The translations under genes and the position numbers were made by a program. Below, piece after piece: positions 24,561-35,855 of a DNA stretch of 64,000 nucleotides. The stretch's first letter is position 1. Each line of letters begins with the position of its first letter. The stretch covers positions 1,331,795 through 1,395,794 of the forward strand of contig RPFO01000246.1 of the NCBI GenBank assembly GCA_009746045.1, written 5' to 3'. Source of the stretch: Mesostigma viride. Its lineage: Eukaryota > Streptophyta > Mesostigmatophyceae > Mesostigmatales > Mesostigmataceae. The notes below the pieces were generated by a model, which searched no databases, was not told the DNA's origin, and saw only the letters and a list, made by a program, of their open reading frames with translations.

Positions 24561-27500
24561 CGACGCTCGCGGCCCCGCGGCTCCGCGGCTTTAGCAGTGG
24601 GATCTGCCTAACTCCCCTTCCCGCCCCTTTGCCTTCGCAGCCCTCGGGCTGTCGGAGAGAGAGCAACGGGTCGGCAGTGAGCCAGGTTCGCCCCGCCTCG
24701 CGCGGCCGCCTCCGAAACCTCCTCAGACTGCACGCATTTCTTATGCGTGCAGACGCAGACTCATTCTACCTGGCCACCCGAGCCAACCGTCGGCGTCGCC
24801 TCGACGCGTTGGCAGGAAGAATCGAAACGGTGATTGAAAGCATAAGTCCCCAACCCGCCCCCCCTACCCCACCACCTCCACCCCCACCCCCATCACCACC
24901 CTGCTCCATCTCCGCCCCCACCCCCGCCTGCACCCCCCTTTTCGGTCAACGCGCGCCCTTGGTCATCGCCACCTTCAACGCCCGCACGCTCCAGCCCGAC
25001 GCTGACCGCTGTCACTGCCTGCGCAGTGACGACTGTCAGTGCCATCGAGTCTCCAATCTTATTGGTTTCTGCATCGACAATAATATCGCCATCCTGGGAA
25101 TCCAAGAACACAGGCGCACTGCATCGGCCCGCGGATCAACTGCCCTTGTTGCTGACGACATCGACGGCTGGCGGTTCTACTACGGAGGCGGCGACGGCAC
25201 CGGGAACGGGGGCGTCGGTCTCCTCTGCTCCCCGCTCGCCGTACGCCACATGGGCGAACCCCAGCTGGTCAACGCTCGGCTCCTCGTGGCCACTTTTCAT
25301 TCGATGGAGGGCCACTCGACCTACGCCCTGACGGTGGGCGTTGGTTACGCACCCCACTCCGGCCACCCAGAACAAGACCGCAAGGACTTCTTTGCAGCGC
25401 TGGAGAACCTGGCGAACGGCATCCCTGGTCGCAACTACCTCGCTCTGCTGCTGGACGCCAACGCCACGCTACCACCGGGTACTGGCGGATGTCAGCACGC
25501 CCCCAACGGTACGGTCTCCAATGCCAACACTGAACTTTTTGCTGATTTGCTTACGACATGCGATTTGGTCACTGCCAACACCGCTTTCCACATAGTCCAG
25601 ATGCTTTGGTCACACACACCTCGCCAACTGGCACTGAACGCTGCATTGACTATGTTGTAATGCGCAAGCGTCATCAAGGATCTGTACTAGCTGCTCGCTC
25701 GCATGTGATCCCCCTGGTGCGCTCCGATCATCGCATCGTCACCGCCCGCATCCGCCTGCGATTCCCCTCGCCCTTTCGTAAGCACGTGGCACCACCTGAT
25801 TTGCGCACACTTCAGTTGCTCGAGAAATCTGACGACGCTCTGGAGGACTTCCCTGAAAAACGCGCCCACAAGCGCGCCGCAGAGGCGTTCGTCGACGCGC
25901 TGGACATCCCGGCCAGCCACGCCCAGCTGTTCGCTGCCGGCCCGGCATCGGCCCTTCGGCACCTCGCTGACAAGCTGCCCGCGGCCGGGGCCCTACTGCC
26001 CCCCCGCCGCCCGCCCCGCTTCACCAGCCTGCACCGGCTCCCCGCCGTCATCCAGGCCCGGCAAGCCCTGCGCGACAACAGCGACCCCGCCCGCTACGCC
26101 CGCCTCAAAGCCGATTACCACTCGGCCATCCGGCAGGCGACCAAGGAGCAGGAGGACCTTCATGTCCGCGAGTACTTCGCCCACCTCAAGGACCAGCACG
26201 GCAAGTACGCCTGGACCCGCCTGCGTCACGCCCAACGGCCCGCCGGCGGCGCGCAGCCGGCGCCGCGGACGCTCTCTGGCTCACCGCAGCAGCAGCTCGA
26301 CCAGTGGTATTCCTCCCAGTCCCGGCTGCTCGGCGCCCCCCGCCGCCTCCGCCGCTTGGCCCTCTGGCGGCCGCACGCCTGGCAGTAGCACCGGCGGACG
26401 TCCCTGCGCCGCCCACGCCGCCCGCCGCTGAGCAGGACTACACGTACCCAGCCCTGACGGAACCCCTGGCCGACCCCAACGAGCTCCCGCCGTTCACCGA
26501 GCTCGAGCTGAGCACCGCCGCCAAGCAACTCCGCTTCTATGCCGCCGTTGGACCTGACCAGCTCCCAGCCCCGGTGATTAAGCTGACGGCGCTCACGGGG
26601 TTCCTGCTTGACGTCTGCAACCGGATCCTGCTTGCCGACGCGCCGCCGATTCCTGAGTGGCAGCACAGCTACCGTATTATGCTGTACAAAAACAAAGGTT
26701 CCCCTGACGACCCCGCCAACTACAGAGGAGTCTGCATCCAGAGCGCCGCACTTAAGTTGTTCATGCGCATGATCCTCAACCGCCTTCGTTCTGCTCTCGA
26801 CTGTCACCTTGGGGAAAGTCAAATGGGCTTCCGTCCTGGGCGCAACACCGTCATGGCCATCTTCGTCGCGCGTCGCCTCTTCGAGGAAATCGCTCTCCTG
26901 CAACCTGGTGAGTTTCCCGCCATCCTGATCTTCGTCGACTTCATCAAGGCTTTTGATTCTGTCCTCTGGGACGCTCTATGGGCTGTACTTGCTCGCGCTC
27001 GCGTCCCCACTCCCCTGATTACCGTCATCCGCACGCTGTATGAGGGGTCGACCACTTCGGTGCGCACTCAACACGGCATTACCCCGCCATGCCCACTGCA
27101 GACCGGCGTCTGGCAGGGTTGCGTCCTGTCGCCGTACCTGTTTATTATTGTAGTGGATTATGTTATGCGCCAGGCACGTGCTCGCTTTGCTAGCATTGCA
27201 GGCCGTGCCCCTGGCCTAGCGATCACGAACGAGCTTGGGGAAGGGGGGCCGACTAACAAGCAGAATTTACTAGCTGACCTCATTTATGCCGACGACATCA
27301 CGCTCATCGAGAAGCCGGAGTCTGCCCAACTTTGGCTGGACTGCCTGGCGCTCGAGGCTCGGGCGGTTGGTCTAGAAATCAGCCCCAAAACGGAGGCCCT
27401 GGCCCTCGGCATGGCAGGGCCCCCACCCACACTCCGCCTCTTAGACGATGCCGAGGTCAACTACCCTCCTTCAGGCCGCTTCAAGCTGCTCGGCAGTTGG

Positions 27501-28193
27501 CTTCCCGACTGCGAGGACGACATGACGACACGGATCGGCATGGCGTGGGCGCACCTCCATGACCACCGCCGCTGGTGGAGCAACCCCGCCCTACCCCGGA
27601 TCGTCAAGCGTGACCTCTTCAAGGTCGTCATTCTGACGATCCTGACCTACGGCGCCGAGACGTGGACACTGATGCAGGAGCTGGAGCAACGACTCGACGG
27701 CGCCGTCACCAAGATGCTGCGCAAGGCCCTTAACATCCCCTTTGGTTTGCACATTAGTAATGAGGATTTGTACGCTGATTTGCCCTATGTTTCCCACATT
27801 ATTAGGCACAGGCGCCTGGGCCTAGCCGGGCACCTGGCCCGCACAGATCAGGTAGATACATCAGATAGACTAGCTGGCACCAAGCCCGCCCAGCCTGGGC
27901 GATATGTCCTCACCTGGCGTGCCCCCGGCCGCGCGCGGCAGGGCCGCCACCCGTGGACTTTTCGTGATAGACTCGGCATGGACATGTGCTACACTAGACG
28001 TGACGGGCTCACCCCCGGGCAGCCTCCTGGTTTGTCTGTAATATGGAGGCAGATGGTGCGCAAGGATAGATGGCAAGTAGTGATGAAGGAGACCACCCCA
28101 AAGCCTGTGGGGGCTCCGCGTGTGACCAAGTATGGCATTCATAGCGATTCGGGCCGCGGTGCCCACACCCCTGTAACTAGGACCTATAGATAG
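24557..28193 (+). mobile_element. LINE-B ORF2: APE endonuclease plus reverse transcriptase
   Basis: ORF2 protein of a non-LTR retrotransposon, which nicks target DNA and copies its RNA there. The endonuclease spans 24950-25790: TFNARTL (Asn), GIQEHR (Glu), GVGLLCS, LLLDANATL (Asp/Asn) and SDHRIV (terminal Asp-His). The reverse transcriptase spans about 26500-27450: MLYKNKGSP, NYRGVCI, GFRPGRNT, FVDFIKAFDSV, GVWQGCVLSPYLF and the catalytic LIYADDITL. The C-terminal region has LTYGAETWTL and GLAGHLARTDQ. Two frame shifts, near 25590 and 26320, divide it into three frames (24557-25660, 25558-26388, 26304-28193). Otherwise it is full length, with about 1,210 codons. The catalytic residues are intact. 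The clade is not assigned. Confidence 0.9.
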
Positions 28194-28545
<352 letters not shown>

Positions 28546-28546
28546 C

Positions 28547-29442
28547 GTGAATGCCCAGGTCAGGATGGGAGTTGCATCACCGGCTGCATGGGCCACCAGG
28601 GGCGCTGGTCGGGCAACATATGTATTATAAGCAGTGTCCTTCACCAATCACCGCGCCCGTCCGGCGCCCAGCTATAGGCTATAATAGATGGGCAGTGAGG
28701 CCTGCGATGGCTACGTGTTTTGCAGACACTCGGTGGCGATGGTGTTGTCCTTGATGTCGTGCTTGTCGACGTCGAGGAGCTGGGCGGTGATGGCGTCGGT
28801 GGTGGCGGTGGTGGCTTTGGAGGTGGAGATGAGGAGGCCGGTGGAGGTGGCGGTGGGCCGGTGGCGGTGCATGGTGGAGAGAAGGGGGAGCTCAGCAGAC
28901 AGATTGCCTCCGGCCCATGCGTGACTGCCACAGCTCCTCGACGGAGCGCCCGAGTACTTAGGGACAGGAAGGCGTAGAGGAGACTGGAGGCAACGGGCGA
29001 GGTTGGCTGTTGATGAGGTATTCAACCGAACGATTGTACATCCTGTGGGCATCGCAGAGGCCGGAGGCCGCGGCGCCGCTGGTGGATCAGTTCTTGCACA
29101 GTTCAAGAAGCGAGGCGTAAGATCCCCCCCAGAAGTAGCTCAGGAATCCGCGGGGGATGAGCTTGTCAAAATAGCCGTGCTGAAGCTGGAGCCAAAGTTG
29201 AACTCGTCCCAGCTCGGTTCGTCAGGGCGAATGCGCTTAATGGACTTCAGGCAATGCCGATGGCGACGAGGCGAGCCCAGGGGGAGCCGGCCAGCCGGGG
29301 CGACCACTAGTGCTTGACTAGTGGCACCACTGCCTTCCGGGCCGGAGGGCGAAGCTGCAGACGTATTTTCAGGGCTCAGCGTCACAAACGGCTCGGCACA
29401 CATGTACATACTACTACTACACACGTGCACACACATGCACAA
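28547..29442 (-). mobile_element. LINE-A ORF1, N-terminal half of a split copy
   Basis: The minus strand matches 14430-15230 of the LINE-A ORF1: Ser/Pro-rich N-terminus (PENTSAASPSGPEGSG), proline-rich hinge, then TDAITAQLLDVDKHDIKDN. It ends at the CAT array and continues beyond the LINE-B insertion at 23262. A 45-bp extra block near 28640-28690 and several indels show decay before or after the split. Confidence 0.75.
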
Positions 29443-29797
29443 AGAGAACTACGTGCACAAACACTGCCAAAGGCCTGCTACAACAAGCATGAACTCTATA
29501 GTCTCTAACCTCACCCACATTCCGGCCCCGTGTCCACGCGGCACTCGTTATTGCTGCCCATGCAGGGAAATTCCGCATTGAAAACTGGCGGTAAAAAGTA
29601 CGGTAAATATGGCAATTATTGGCATGACCGAATGTCATCAGTTTTCCTTCAATGCTTATTATACATTTGAGTGTTCCGCGCGAGCTCATTGTTAAATGCA
29701 ATGATGACAACCATTTTACATATATGGTGAGCCGTTCTCCACCGCTGATGACCATGCCACACTGGCTATGTACGGGCTAGAAAGACTCATGGCGTAC

Positions 29798-29926
29798 GCC
29801 TTTTTAGTCATGTACATGTGTGCCTATGATGAGCCACCCTCCAGATGACGCCTAGCTTTATTTAATTATGCAGTGCCCATGCAGGGAGTCCCTCCCTGCT
29901 GAGAATTAATTAATTAATTAATTAGA
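29798..29926 (+). mobile_element. LINE-A 3'-tail fragment joined to (TAAT)n
   Basis: 29798-29904 repeats 15868-15972 and stops at CCTGCTGAGAA, the exact point where the 63675 copy begins. A (TAAT)n tract follows, then the hairpin-like block seen at 5686-5712. Confidence 0.7.
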
Positions 29927-29969
29927 CTCGTGCTCCCGTTGGGGAGTCACGGAGCATTAACCCCTCAAC

Positions 29970-30003
29970 CGTCTTTGACTCGTGACTAAAATGAGTCACG
30001 AGT
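29970..30003. repeat. Short inverted repeat
   Basis: GACTCGTGACT and its complement AGTCACGAGT, separated by a few bases, form a hairpin of about 11 bp. No associated gene is seen. Confidence 0.6.
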
Positions 30004-30309
30004 TGCACAGTATGCCACAGGTGCCCCCATTCAGCCTAATTATTTTTTCTAGACCATACTAGGAACCAAGCATAACCATATTAGGGCCCACCTGGGGGTA
30101 TAGTGGGTGGTCCCAGTGCTAGCCCCCCCTGCTCTATAAATAGCCCCCCCCTCAGGGGGGTACGGTGAGTGCGCGCGGTGACACCCTTATAATGGATGAT
30201 AGACCCCTTTCCTCAATGAGTTGACCCTGGGGTTGGTTTTGTAGATAGATTTTTTGGTTAGGATGGGATACAAACACTAAAAATTGTAACTCCCCCAGGG
30301 ACCCATCAG

Positions 30310-31060
30310 CTGGTGCTAAAAATAACTGGTGACTATTTTTAGTCGTGAGTTTTGGGGGGGCTAAAATAGGCATCCTAGTGCAGTTTTGAACATGGAAACG
30401 ATAGGTAAGCATGGAGTATGGGCAAACATGCATGCTAACACTTATTCCAACCTGTGTGCCACCAATACCTGCCATAACCACTGCAGGTCCCTGCCGGATA
30501 TGATTGGAGACGACTATACGCGCAGGCCGCGAGTACGGGGTTCACAACCTTATCATGCATGATGGAGCACGTATACCTTGGATTTCACCCTATTATTTCA
30601 GGGGGGACTGCAACTGTACCCAAGCACTACATCCAAACACTTACATGTCTTGTTTCACCCAGGGACCCACAAGATAACACTAGAGGAACTCGGTTGCCGT
30701 AAAAAATGCCACTTTTATCACTTTTTATCACTTTTTATCACTTTTTATCACTTTTTATCACTTTTTATCACTTTTTACCACCCAAAACCACCCAAAAGGT
30801 GGTATAAAGTGGTAAAAAGTGATAAAAAGTGGTAAAAAGTGATAAAAAGTGATAAAAAGTGATAAAAAGTGATAAAAAGTGATAAAAAAAGCGACTTTTA
30901 CCACCTAAAACACGGCCACGGAGGTGGTAAAAGTGGTAAAAAGTGGTAAAAAGTGGTAAAAAGTGATAAAAAGTGGTAAAAGTGGTAAAAGTGGCCAAAG
31001 TGGTAAAAAGAACACCACGACGAGCACAAAAGTGGTAAAAAATACAAGGGCTGAACCGAC
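30310..31060. mobile_element. Foldback-type repeat with TTTTTATCAC arrays, locus 1
   Basis: The core 30316-30420 is shared with 57940-58035. It is followed at 30686 by AGGAACTCGGTTGCC and then by (TTTTTATCAC)n, which turns round at about 30780-30800 into (GTGATAAAAA)n and (GTGGTAAAAA)n up to about 31035. At locus 2 the same parts occur in mirror order, so AGGAACTCGGTTGCC behaves like an inner inverted repeat and the 10-bp arrays like its outer arms. No transposase is present. Confidence 0.6.
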
Positions 31061-31175
31061 AACAAGTCAGTTTAGGCCCAAACAATGAGTGATGCATCTT
31101 TATTCAACATAATATCGGCATAATTACACTTGTGAGCAGCATCTAATGAGGCCGCAAAATGCTGGCGCAGCAGCA

Positions 31176-34100
31176 TCAATCAGAATCATCCTTGGCATCA
31201 CTACCGTTAAAATCACTGTCATTCCCCTCGTTGCTAGAGGTTTGTTCTCTATAGTCCCTGACCGTGCGCGCGTGCACTTGTGCGCAACGGGGGCATGGGC
31301 TCCTTCCCCTTGTGTGATGCAGACGCCAAAGCCTCAGATTTCTTCTTTCTCTTGCGAGGCGGGGCTGCGCGTGAGGGCTCTGCCGCCGTGGTTGCCGGCG
31401 CGGGCTGCCGTTCAGCGGGCGGCTTGTTTTTCTTGCGAGGCGGGGCTGCGCGTGCCGGTCGTGCCGCCGTGGCTGCCGGCGCGGGCTGCCGTTCATCGGG
31501 CGGCTTCTTTTTCTTGCGCGGCGGGGCTGCGCGTGAAGGTCGTGCCGCCGTGCTCGCTGGCGCGGGCGGCGGTTCAGCGGGCGGCCGGCCGTTCAGCGGG
31601 CGGCTCAGGTGGGAAGTACCTGATGTCTTCCTGCCACCTTGTCGCCGTGCTTTGGAAAAACTCGTTCTCCAAAGCCCACCCGGTTGCCAGGTGACGGGGC
31701 AGCTTGCAGTGAATGACCGAAAGCTGGGGCTGATGCCGTGGGTCCAGCACAAACCCAACAGAGCTAACAGATGTTGGCCACACTAGCTTTGCCGTGCGTG
31801 GTGCCTCGGCGCTGCGGACCAACACCAAGCGTTGATCCCGAATGTAAGCCACCTCCGATGCATCGAAAAGCTCTACTCTCAGCACAAGCTGTTGAGTCCA
31901 CTGCCCCACCGGCCGCACCAGCTTCGCCACGAGAATGTGGGTCAGGTGAGCCGTACTGAGTGCTGCTTCCCTCCTTATGGTAGGCTACACCACAGTTTGC
32001 AGTCCGCCATGCTTGCTTCCTGTCAGCTTCTTTTGTCCGGTAATTGAAACCGTACAAGTGCACCCTATCATACTCCTCAGCCTTGAGCTGCACGCCGGCT
32101 GCTGCAGCCTGGACAAGCTCCGGGACCAGCGGCTGCTGGTTGAGTCCGATCCAGTCTTTGAGCCATGAGAGGTCGCTGCACAAGGGCCGCCTGCATGCAC
32201 ATCGTATACAAAGCAAGATAGCAATGCAAGAAAAAAAAAATTAGAATAACGGCAGTAGTCCTTGGAAATCAGATGAAGTTCCATATTATATACTGAAAGA
32301 AAATCAGCTCAAAGAATAGCAACTTACAATAATAGGACAGCGGCGTCTTACCAGTAGGCCTCATCGCCGTTGACTTCGGGATCTTTGTACTCCGCATTGG
32401 GCAGCGCATACTCCAACAAAATCGCGCCCACTTCATCAGATTCCGCGGCGGTGAAAGTGTAGAAATTCTTGCGGCTGCGCCCCCCCAACTCGACCTTCTT
32501 GGACGGGTCTGCGTGGATGACGTCCCAGATGTAGTAGCGGTCTTTTGGCTGAAAGAAAAAAAAGAAAGCAAACAAGACATTGCAAGCAGCGCACACAAAT
32601 ATGCACAGAAATTAGCTGCATGCAGCACAAGACCGGGCCACAAGCAGCGCGTACATAACCCTAAATCTGCACACAAATCCATAAAAAAAAAAATCGGTCA
32701 CTAGCGTGTACTTACCATCCCGGTTTTCACCATGTGATAGGCCAGATGGGTCAGCGCCTCAGACTAATTGCGATATGCTCCGTCCATGGAGCACTCCACA
32801 TTGACGTTGGACAGCTTAGCTTTCGTGATGGCCCCCATCATCCGCTCGCCCGACGCCATGGTGCGGGTGTCACATCGACCCAACAAGGGGATTTGCTGGG
32901 CCAGGTGGGCCATCATATGAACAGATTTTGCCATCTCAGACGCTGGCGCTATACGCTCCATCGCCACAGCAGCAAGCAAAAACATCTCGCCGCAGTCATC
33001 CAACTGCTGCTGAGTCGCCGGGCCGCTAGAAAACACAAAGTCCCAGGCCGCTGATTGAAGGAGAAATGCTTGCCGTGCATCGTCATCTAACCGCCCATGC
33101 AAGATGGTCGGGAGTTGCTTGCAAAAGTAGAGGATCTTGTCACGCGTCTTGGATTTTTCAGTACTCTTCGCATCGCAGAGCAAGCCACTGATCCGGCCGG
33201 TGATCGAAGTAGTCGGGTAGGCTATGCGCCATGATGTCGATCATCGAGACCTGCGCATTACAACCACACGCAAAAAAATAACACATAGTAGTAACACGAC
33301 AGCCGAAAAAAATAGTCAGTCCTATGTAAATCACACAGACCAGGCGCAAGTAGTCGAAGTGAACCTTCGACGTATATAAGCAAATAGCCCGGTTAATTGC
33401 TTAACATAAATTTGCCGCACGCGTGAGGTCAGGGGTTCGGTTCCTGCCGGAGCGAATTATTTGGGAAATAATTCCGCCAGGCGCAGGTGCCAGAATTGCC
33501 GAGCTTCTAGGAAGTGCCTGAGGCCGGTTTCCTAAGAAAGGGTTGGAGTTAGAATATTGCGGCGTCAATATTCTGATCACTCTTGAAGGAATAGTGCCGG
33601 GTGCCAGAGCCTAGAGAGCGCAGGGCTAATTGCGCGGCCCAGGGGCCGGAGGCGTAATTAGGCTTAATTACGGAGGCCAGGGGGCCGGCGTAATTAGTCT
33701 GCGGAGGCTGGGAATTCGTGAGTGCGCGGGCTGGCAGTGGGCTAGTGGCGAGCGAACGATCCTCTTCCCGCGTGTCAAATTTATGTTAAGCAATTAGCCG
33801 GGCTATTTGCTTATATACGTCGAAGGTTCACTTCGACTACTTGCGCGCAAGTAGTCGAAGTGAACCTTCGACGTATATAAGCAAATAGCCCGGCTAATTG
33901 CTTAACATTGCCCGCGGGGAGAACGTTTCCCAACAGCTTAAAGAGCTCATCAGCAAAGGTCTGAGGGCATGAGTTTTCCCCCATTAGCGTCAGCAATTGC
34001 AATGTAAACATCAAGGCCTTGCTCTCAGATCCCGGGTACAATGGCGTACCATCCTTGACTCTGGCCACTGCTTCGTCATAATTTCTAGCAAACTGGCGTG

Positions 34101-34176
34101 CTGCATCCTCTCCACTGGCCGACCCGTCGTCAGGGTCCTCGGCCATGAATTCATCGACTGTTTGTCCTTGACGCAT
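31176..34176 (-). mobile_element. CACTA/EnSpm-type transposase remnant (multi-exon, broken)
   Basis: The N-terminal exon (34176 to about 33910) reads DGTPLYPGSESKALMFTLQL and ADELFKLLGNVLPAGN, the pattern of the conserved start of plant CACTA TNP2 proteins (LYPG, a hydrophobic helix, LP-x-GN). It is interrupted there by the foldback element 33344-33908. Further exons follow: 33252-32765 (LLAAVAMERIAP and HMMAHLAQQIPLLGRCDTRT, resembling the DUF4218 region of these proteins), about 32550-32350, 32200-31575 (YGFNYRTKEADR, NCGVAYHKEG, LRVELFDAS), and a basic tail of three RQPAPAATAARP-like repeats ending near 31176 in an acidic peptide. The central catalytic part is missing and several frame breaks occur, so it is dead. 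The assignment rests on motif patterns. Confidence 0.6.
33344..33908. mobile_element. Foldback element T1 with tRNA-like B-box
   Basis: The left arm 33344-33420 (GCGCAAGTAGTCGAAGTGAA onwards) is the inverse of 33764-33845, giving a 502-bp unit with arms of about 75 bp. A second left arm follows immediately, making a perfect 126-bp palindrome at 33783-33908 (axis at GCGC, 33845). In the centre, GGTTCGGTTCC at 33434-33444 matches the pol III B-box/T-loop consensus with one mismatch. It lies inside the CACTA transposase frame directly after the codons for PAGN. It is non-coding and has no similarity in sequence to T3 or T4. Confidence 0.75.
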
Positions 34177-34189
34177 TTACAATCTCTAC

Positions 34190-34234
34190 ATGGAGGGCCG
34201 GCATCGACCGTTGATGGTCAATGCCGGCCCTCCG
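34190..34234. repeat. Hairpin-forming inverted repeat
   Basis: GGAGGGCCGGCATCGACC and its near-complement GGTCAATGCCGGCCCTCC flank a short loop. It lies just upstream of the CACTA first exon and could be a terminator-like or regulatory structure, or simply a tiny foldback repeat. Confidence 0.6.
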
Positions 34235-35096
34235 TGGCTAACCAGTTGCCATCGGGATCACAAATCGAGCCACGCTGGGGCGTCTGCGCCAGTGAGACCA
34301 CTGGCAGCTCACTAATCAACCGTGAGCATGAAGTCCGGCTCTGTCCACATTTCCAGGAACGCATCCAACATAATTTGGCGATAAAACTCAGGAAGCCTGC
34401 AGGATGACCAATGAAACTGGACAATGTAGGTATCCATGGAGGAAGGGAAAGGAGATATCACGAAATTTGGCCAGCTAGCATGTGTGTCGATGTAACTGTT
34501 CGGCTCGAGTCCGGTATCCATGGGTGGGTAGCAACCGACCGCCATCTTTCTGGTGCCTGCCTGCGTGCCACCCGCCGCCGTGATAGCCGCTAAGTCACCC
34601 GTTGCAAGTTTGAGTCTGCTCGCCAACGCTTTCGATGTCGTCGATCCCTTTTGATCAAACGGACATTTTCTCAGTCATTCAAATGGTAGATATTACGGTC
34701 AGTGTACGGTAGTGTTGGTTAGTCACGGGCTCATTGGTAGAAGTCTACTGAAACGGTACAGCCTTAGCTCCTGAGGCCTCTGTACTTGTACCAAGCAGTA
34801 CGGAGTTTAGCCGATCCGCACGCAGCCGCGCGGGGCGTGCGGGCCCCGCGCGAGGCGTGCGGTCCGGCCGTTTGTGTAGCTGCCGTTGCATGGTGCCTTT
34901 TGGCGAAAGACGTTCAAAAAATTTTTGCGCGGGATGCTGCCAGGTTCGTCGATCTGCTGAATCCAACGGCGGACAGAGGCAGGTGCAGTGTGTCATGTAT
35001 ACGTTGGCACCGTCTCCGTTCGCAAAACGGGGGGATTCCGGACTTAGCCAGCCTTGGTCATCTGCATGGTGCATGGTGTGCGACCGAACGTTGTAA

Positions 35097-35561
35097 ATGC
35101 CGAGAAGGGTAGCAGTGCTCCGACCAGCTCACGTGTGCAGTGACGAGGAGTGGGAGCGATTTGATGCAAAAGCGACCGAAGACGAAAAGCCCAAACAAAA
35201 CGTCGGTCCCAAGGAATATGTGCGGACCTTAAGACTGCAAATAACGACCTTTGGCCGTGCATACCTGGTAGACGGGTATGTCCTCAAGGAACAGGATGGC
35301 AAGATGGTGGAGGCGTTGATTAACCGGATAAAGAAGAGCTGCAGTAACTTTCTAGAAACAGCTGTGGGTGACGACAACCGTGCAGAGCTGGAAAAGTATG
35401 AGGCATCATGCTGGGTGCTAGACCCGACGACTGGTGAGCTCACCCCCCAGAAGCCCAAGGGCTCCAAACCCAAAGCCCTAAGTGTTGACGAATTCGTAAG
35501 AAAGGAGCTGAGCCGGTGGCTAAGCAACGCGAGCTCAAAAAAGCGGCAGAGTGCTGGCGCC
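35097..35561 (+). CDS. Gene X, 5' exon (interrupted by the 19.55 kb element)
   Basis: The open frame probably begins after the acceptor GTGTGCAG at about 35141. It reads DEEWERFDAKATEDEKPKQN, then a helical region (YVLKEQDGKMVEALINRIKK, LSVDEFVRKELSRWL), and reaches KKRQSAGA at 35561. There the giant element begins. Joining to 55116 keeps the frame (SAGA then EDEDDDGDLKENRQALGDE) up to a GTAATA donor at 55183. The fold is not recognised; it is a helical, charged protein. Its upstream 600 bp and first codons are repeated in reverse at 351-1021, so it is not single-copy. Confidence 0.6.
35558..35561. other. Target-site duplication CGCC, left
   Basis: Identical to 55112-55115 at the other end of the element. 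One copy plus GAGGAC restores the gene X reading frame. Confidence 0.75.
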
Positions 35562-35634
35562 GGGTGGTCCCACGCGGAATGGGGTCATTTTTGGCGCATT
35601 TTGCAAGAAAAAAACGCTAGTTTCAATCGTCCGA
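35562..35634 (+). repeat. Left terminal inverted repeat
   Basis: GGGTGGTCCCACGCGGAATG, a variable 9-15 bp, then GCAAGAAAAAAACGCTA and TTTCAATCGTCCGA. It matches the reverse complement of 55048-55111 apart from one small indel block and one substitution. Confidence 0.85.
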
Positions 35635-35855
35635 TATCTTTTTTTCGCGCGAATTTGGCGTCCGATCGCGTATTTTCGAGCTAATTTGGTGTCATAATGC
35701 TTAATTCATGTCAATTTGAGCGTACATTCCACATCGAGAGGCTTGAAAGTTAGTAATTCATGTAAATTTTACGTGGAGAGACTCGACATCATCCTAACCT
35801 TTGTATTAACCATAGGACGAGCATTGCCAGCGCATGTCCAAGTGCTAACTTTCCC

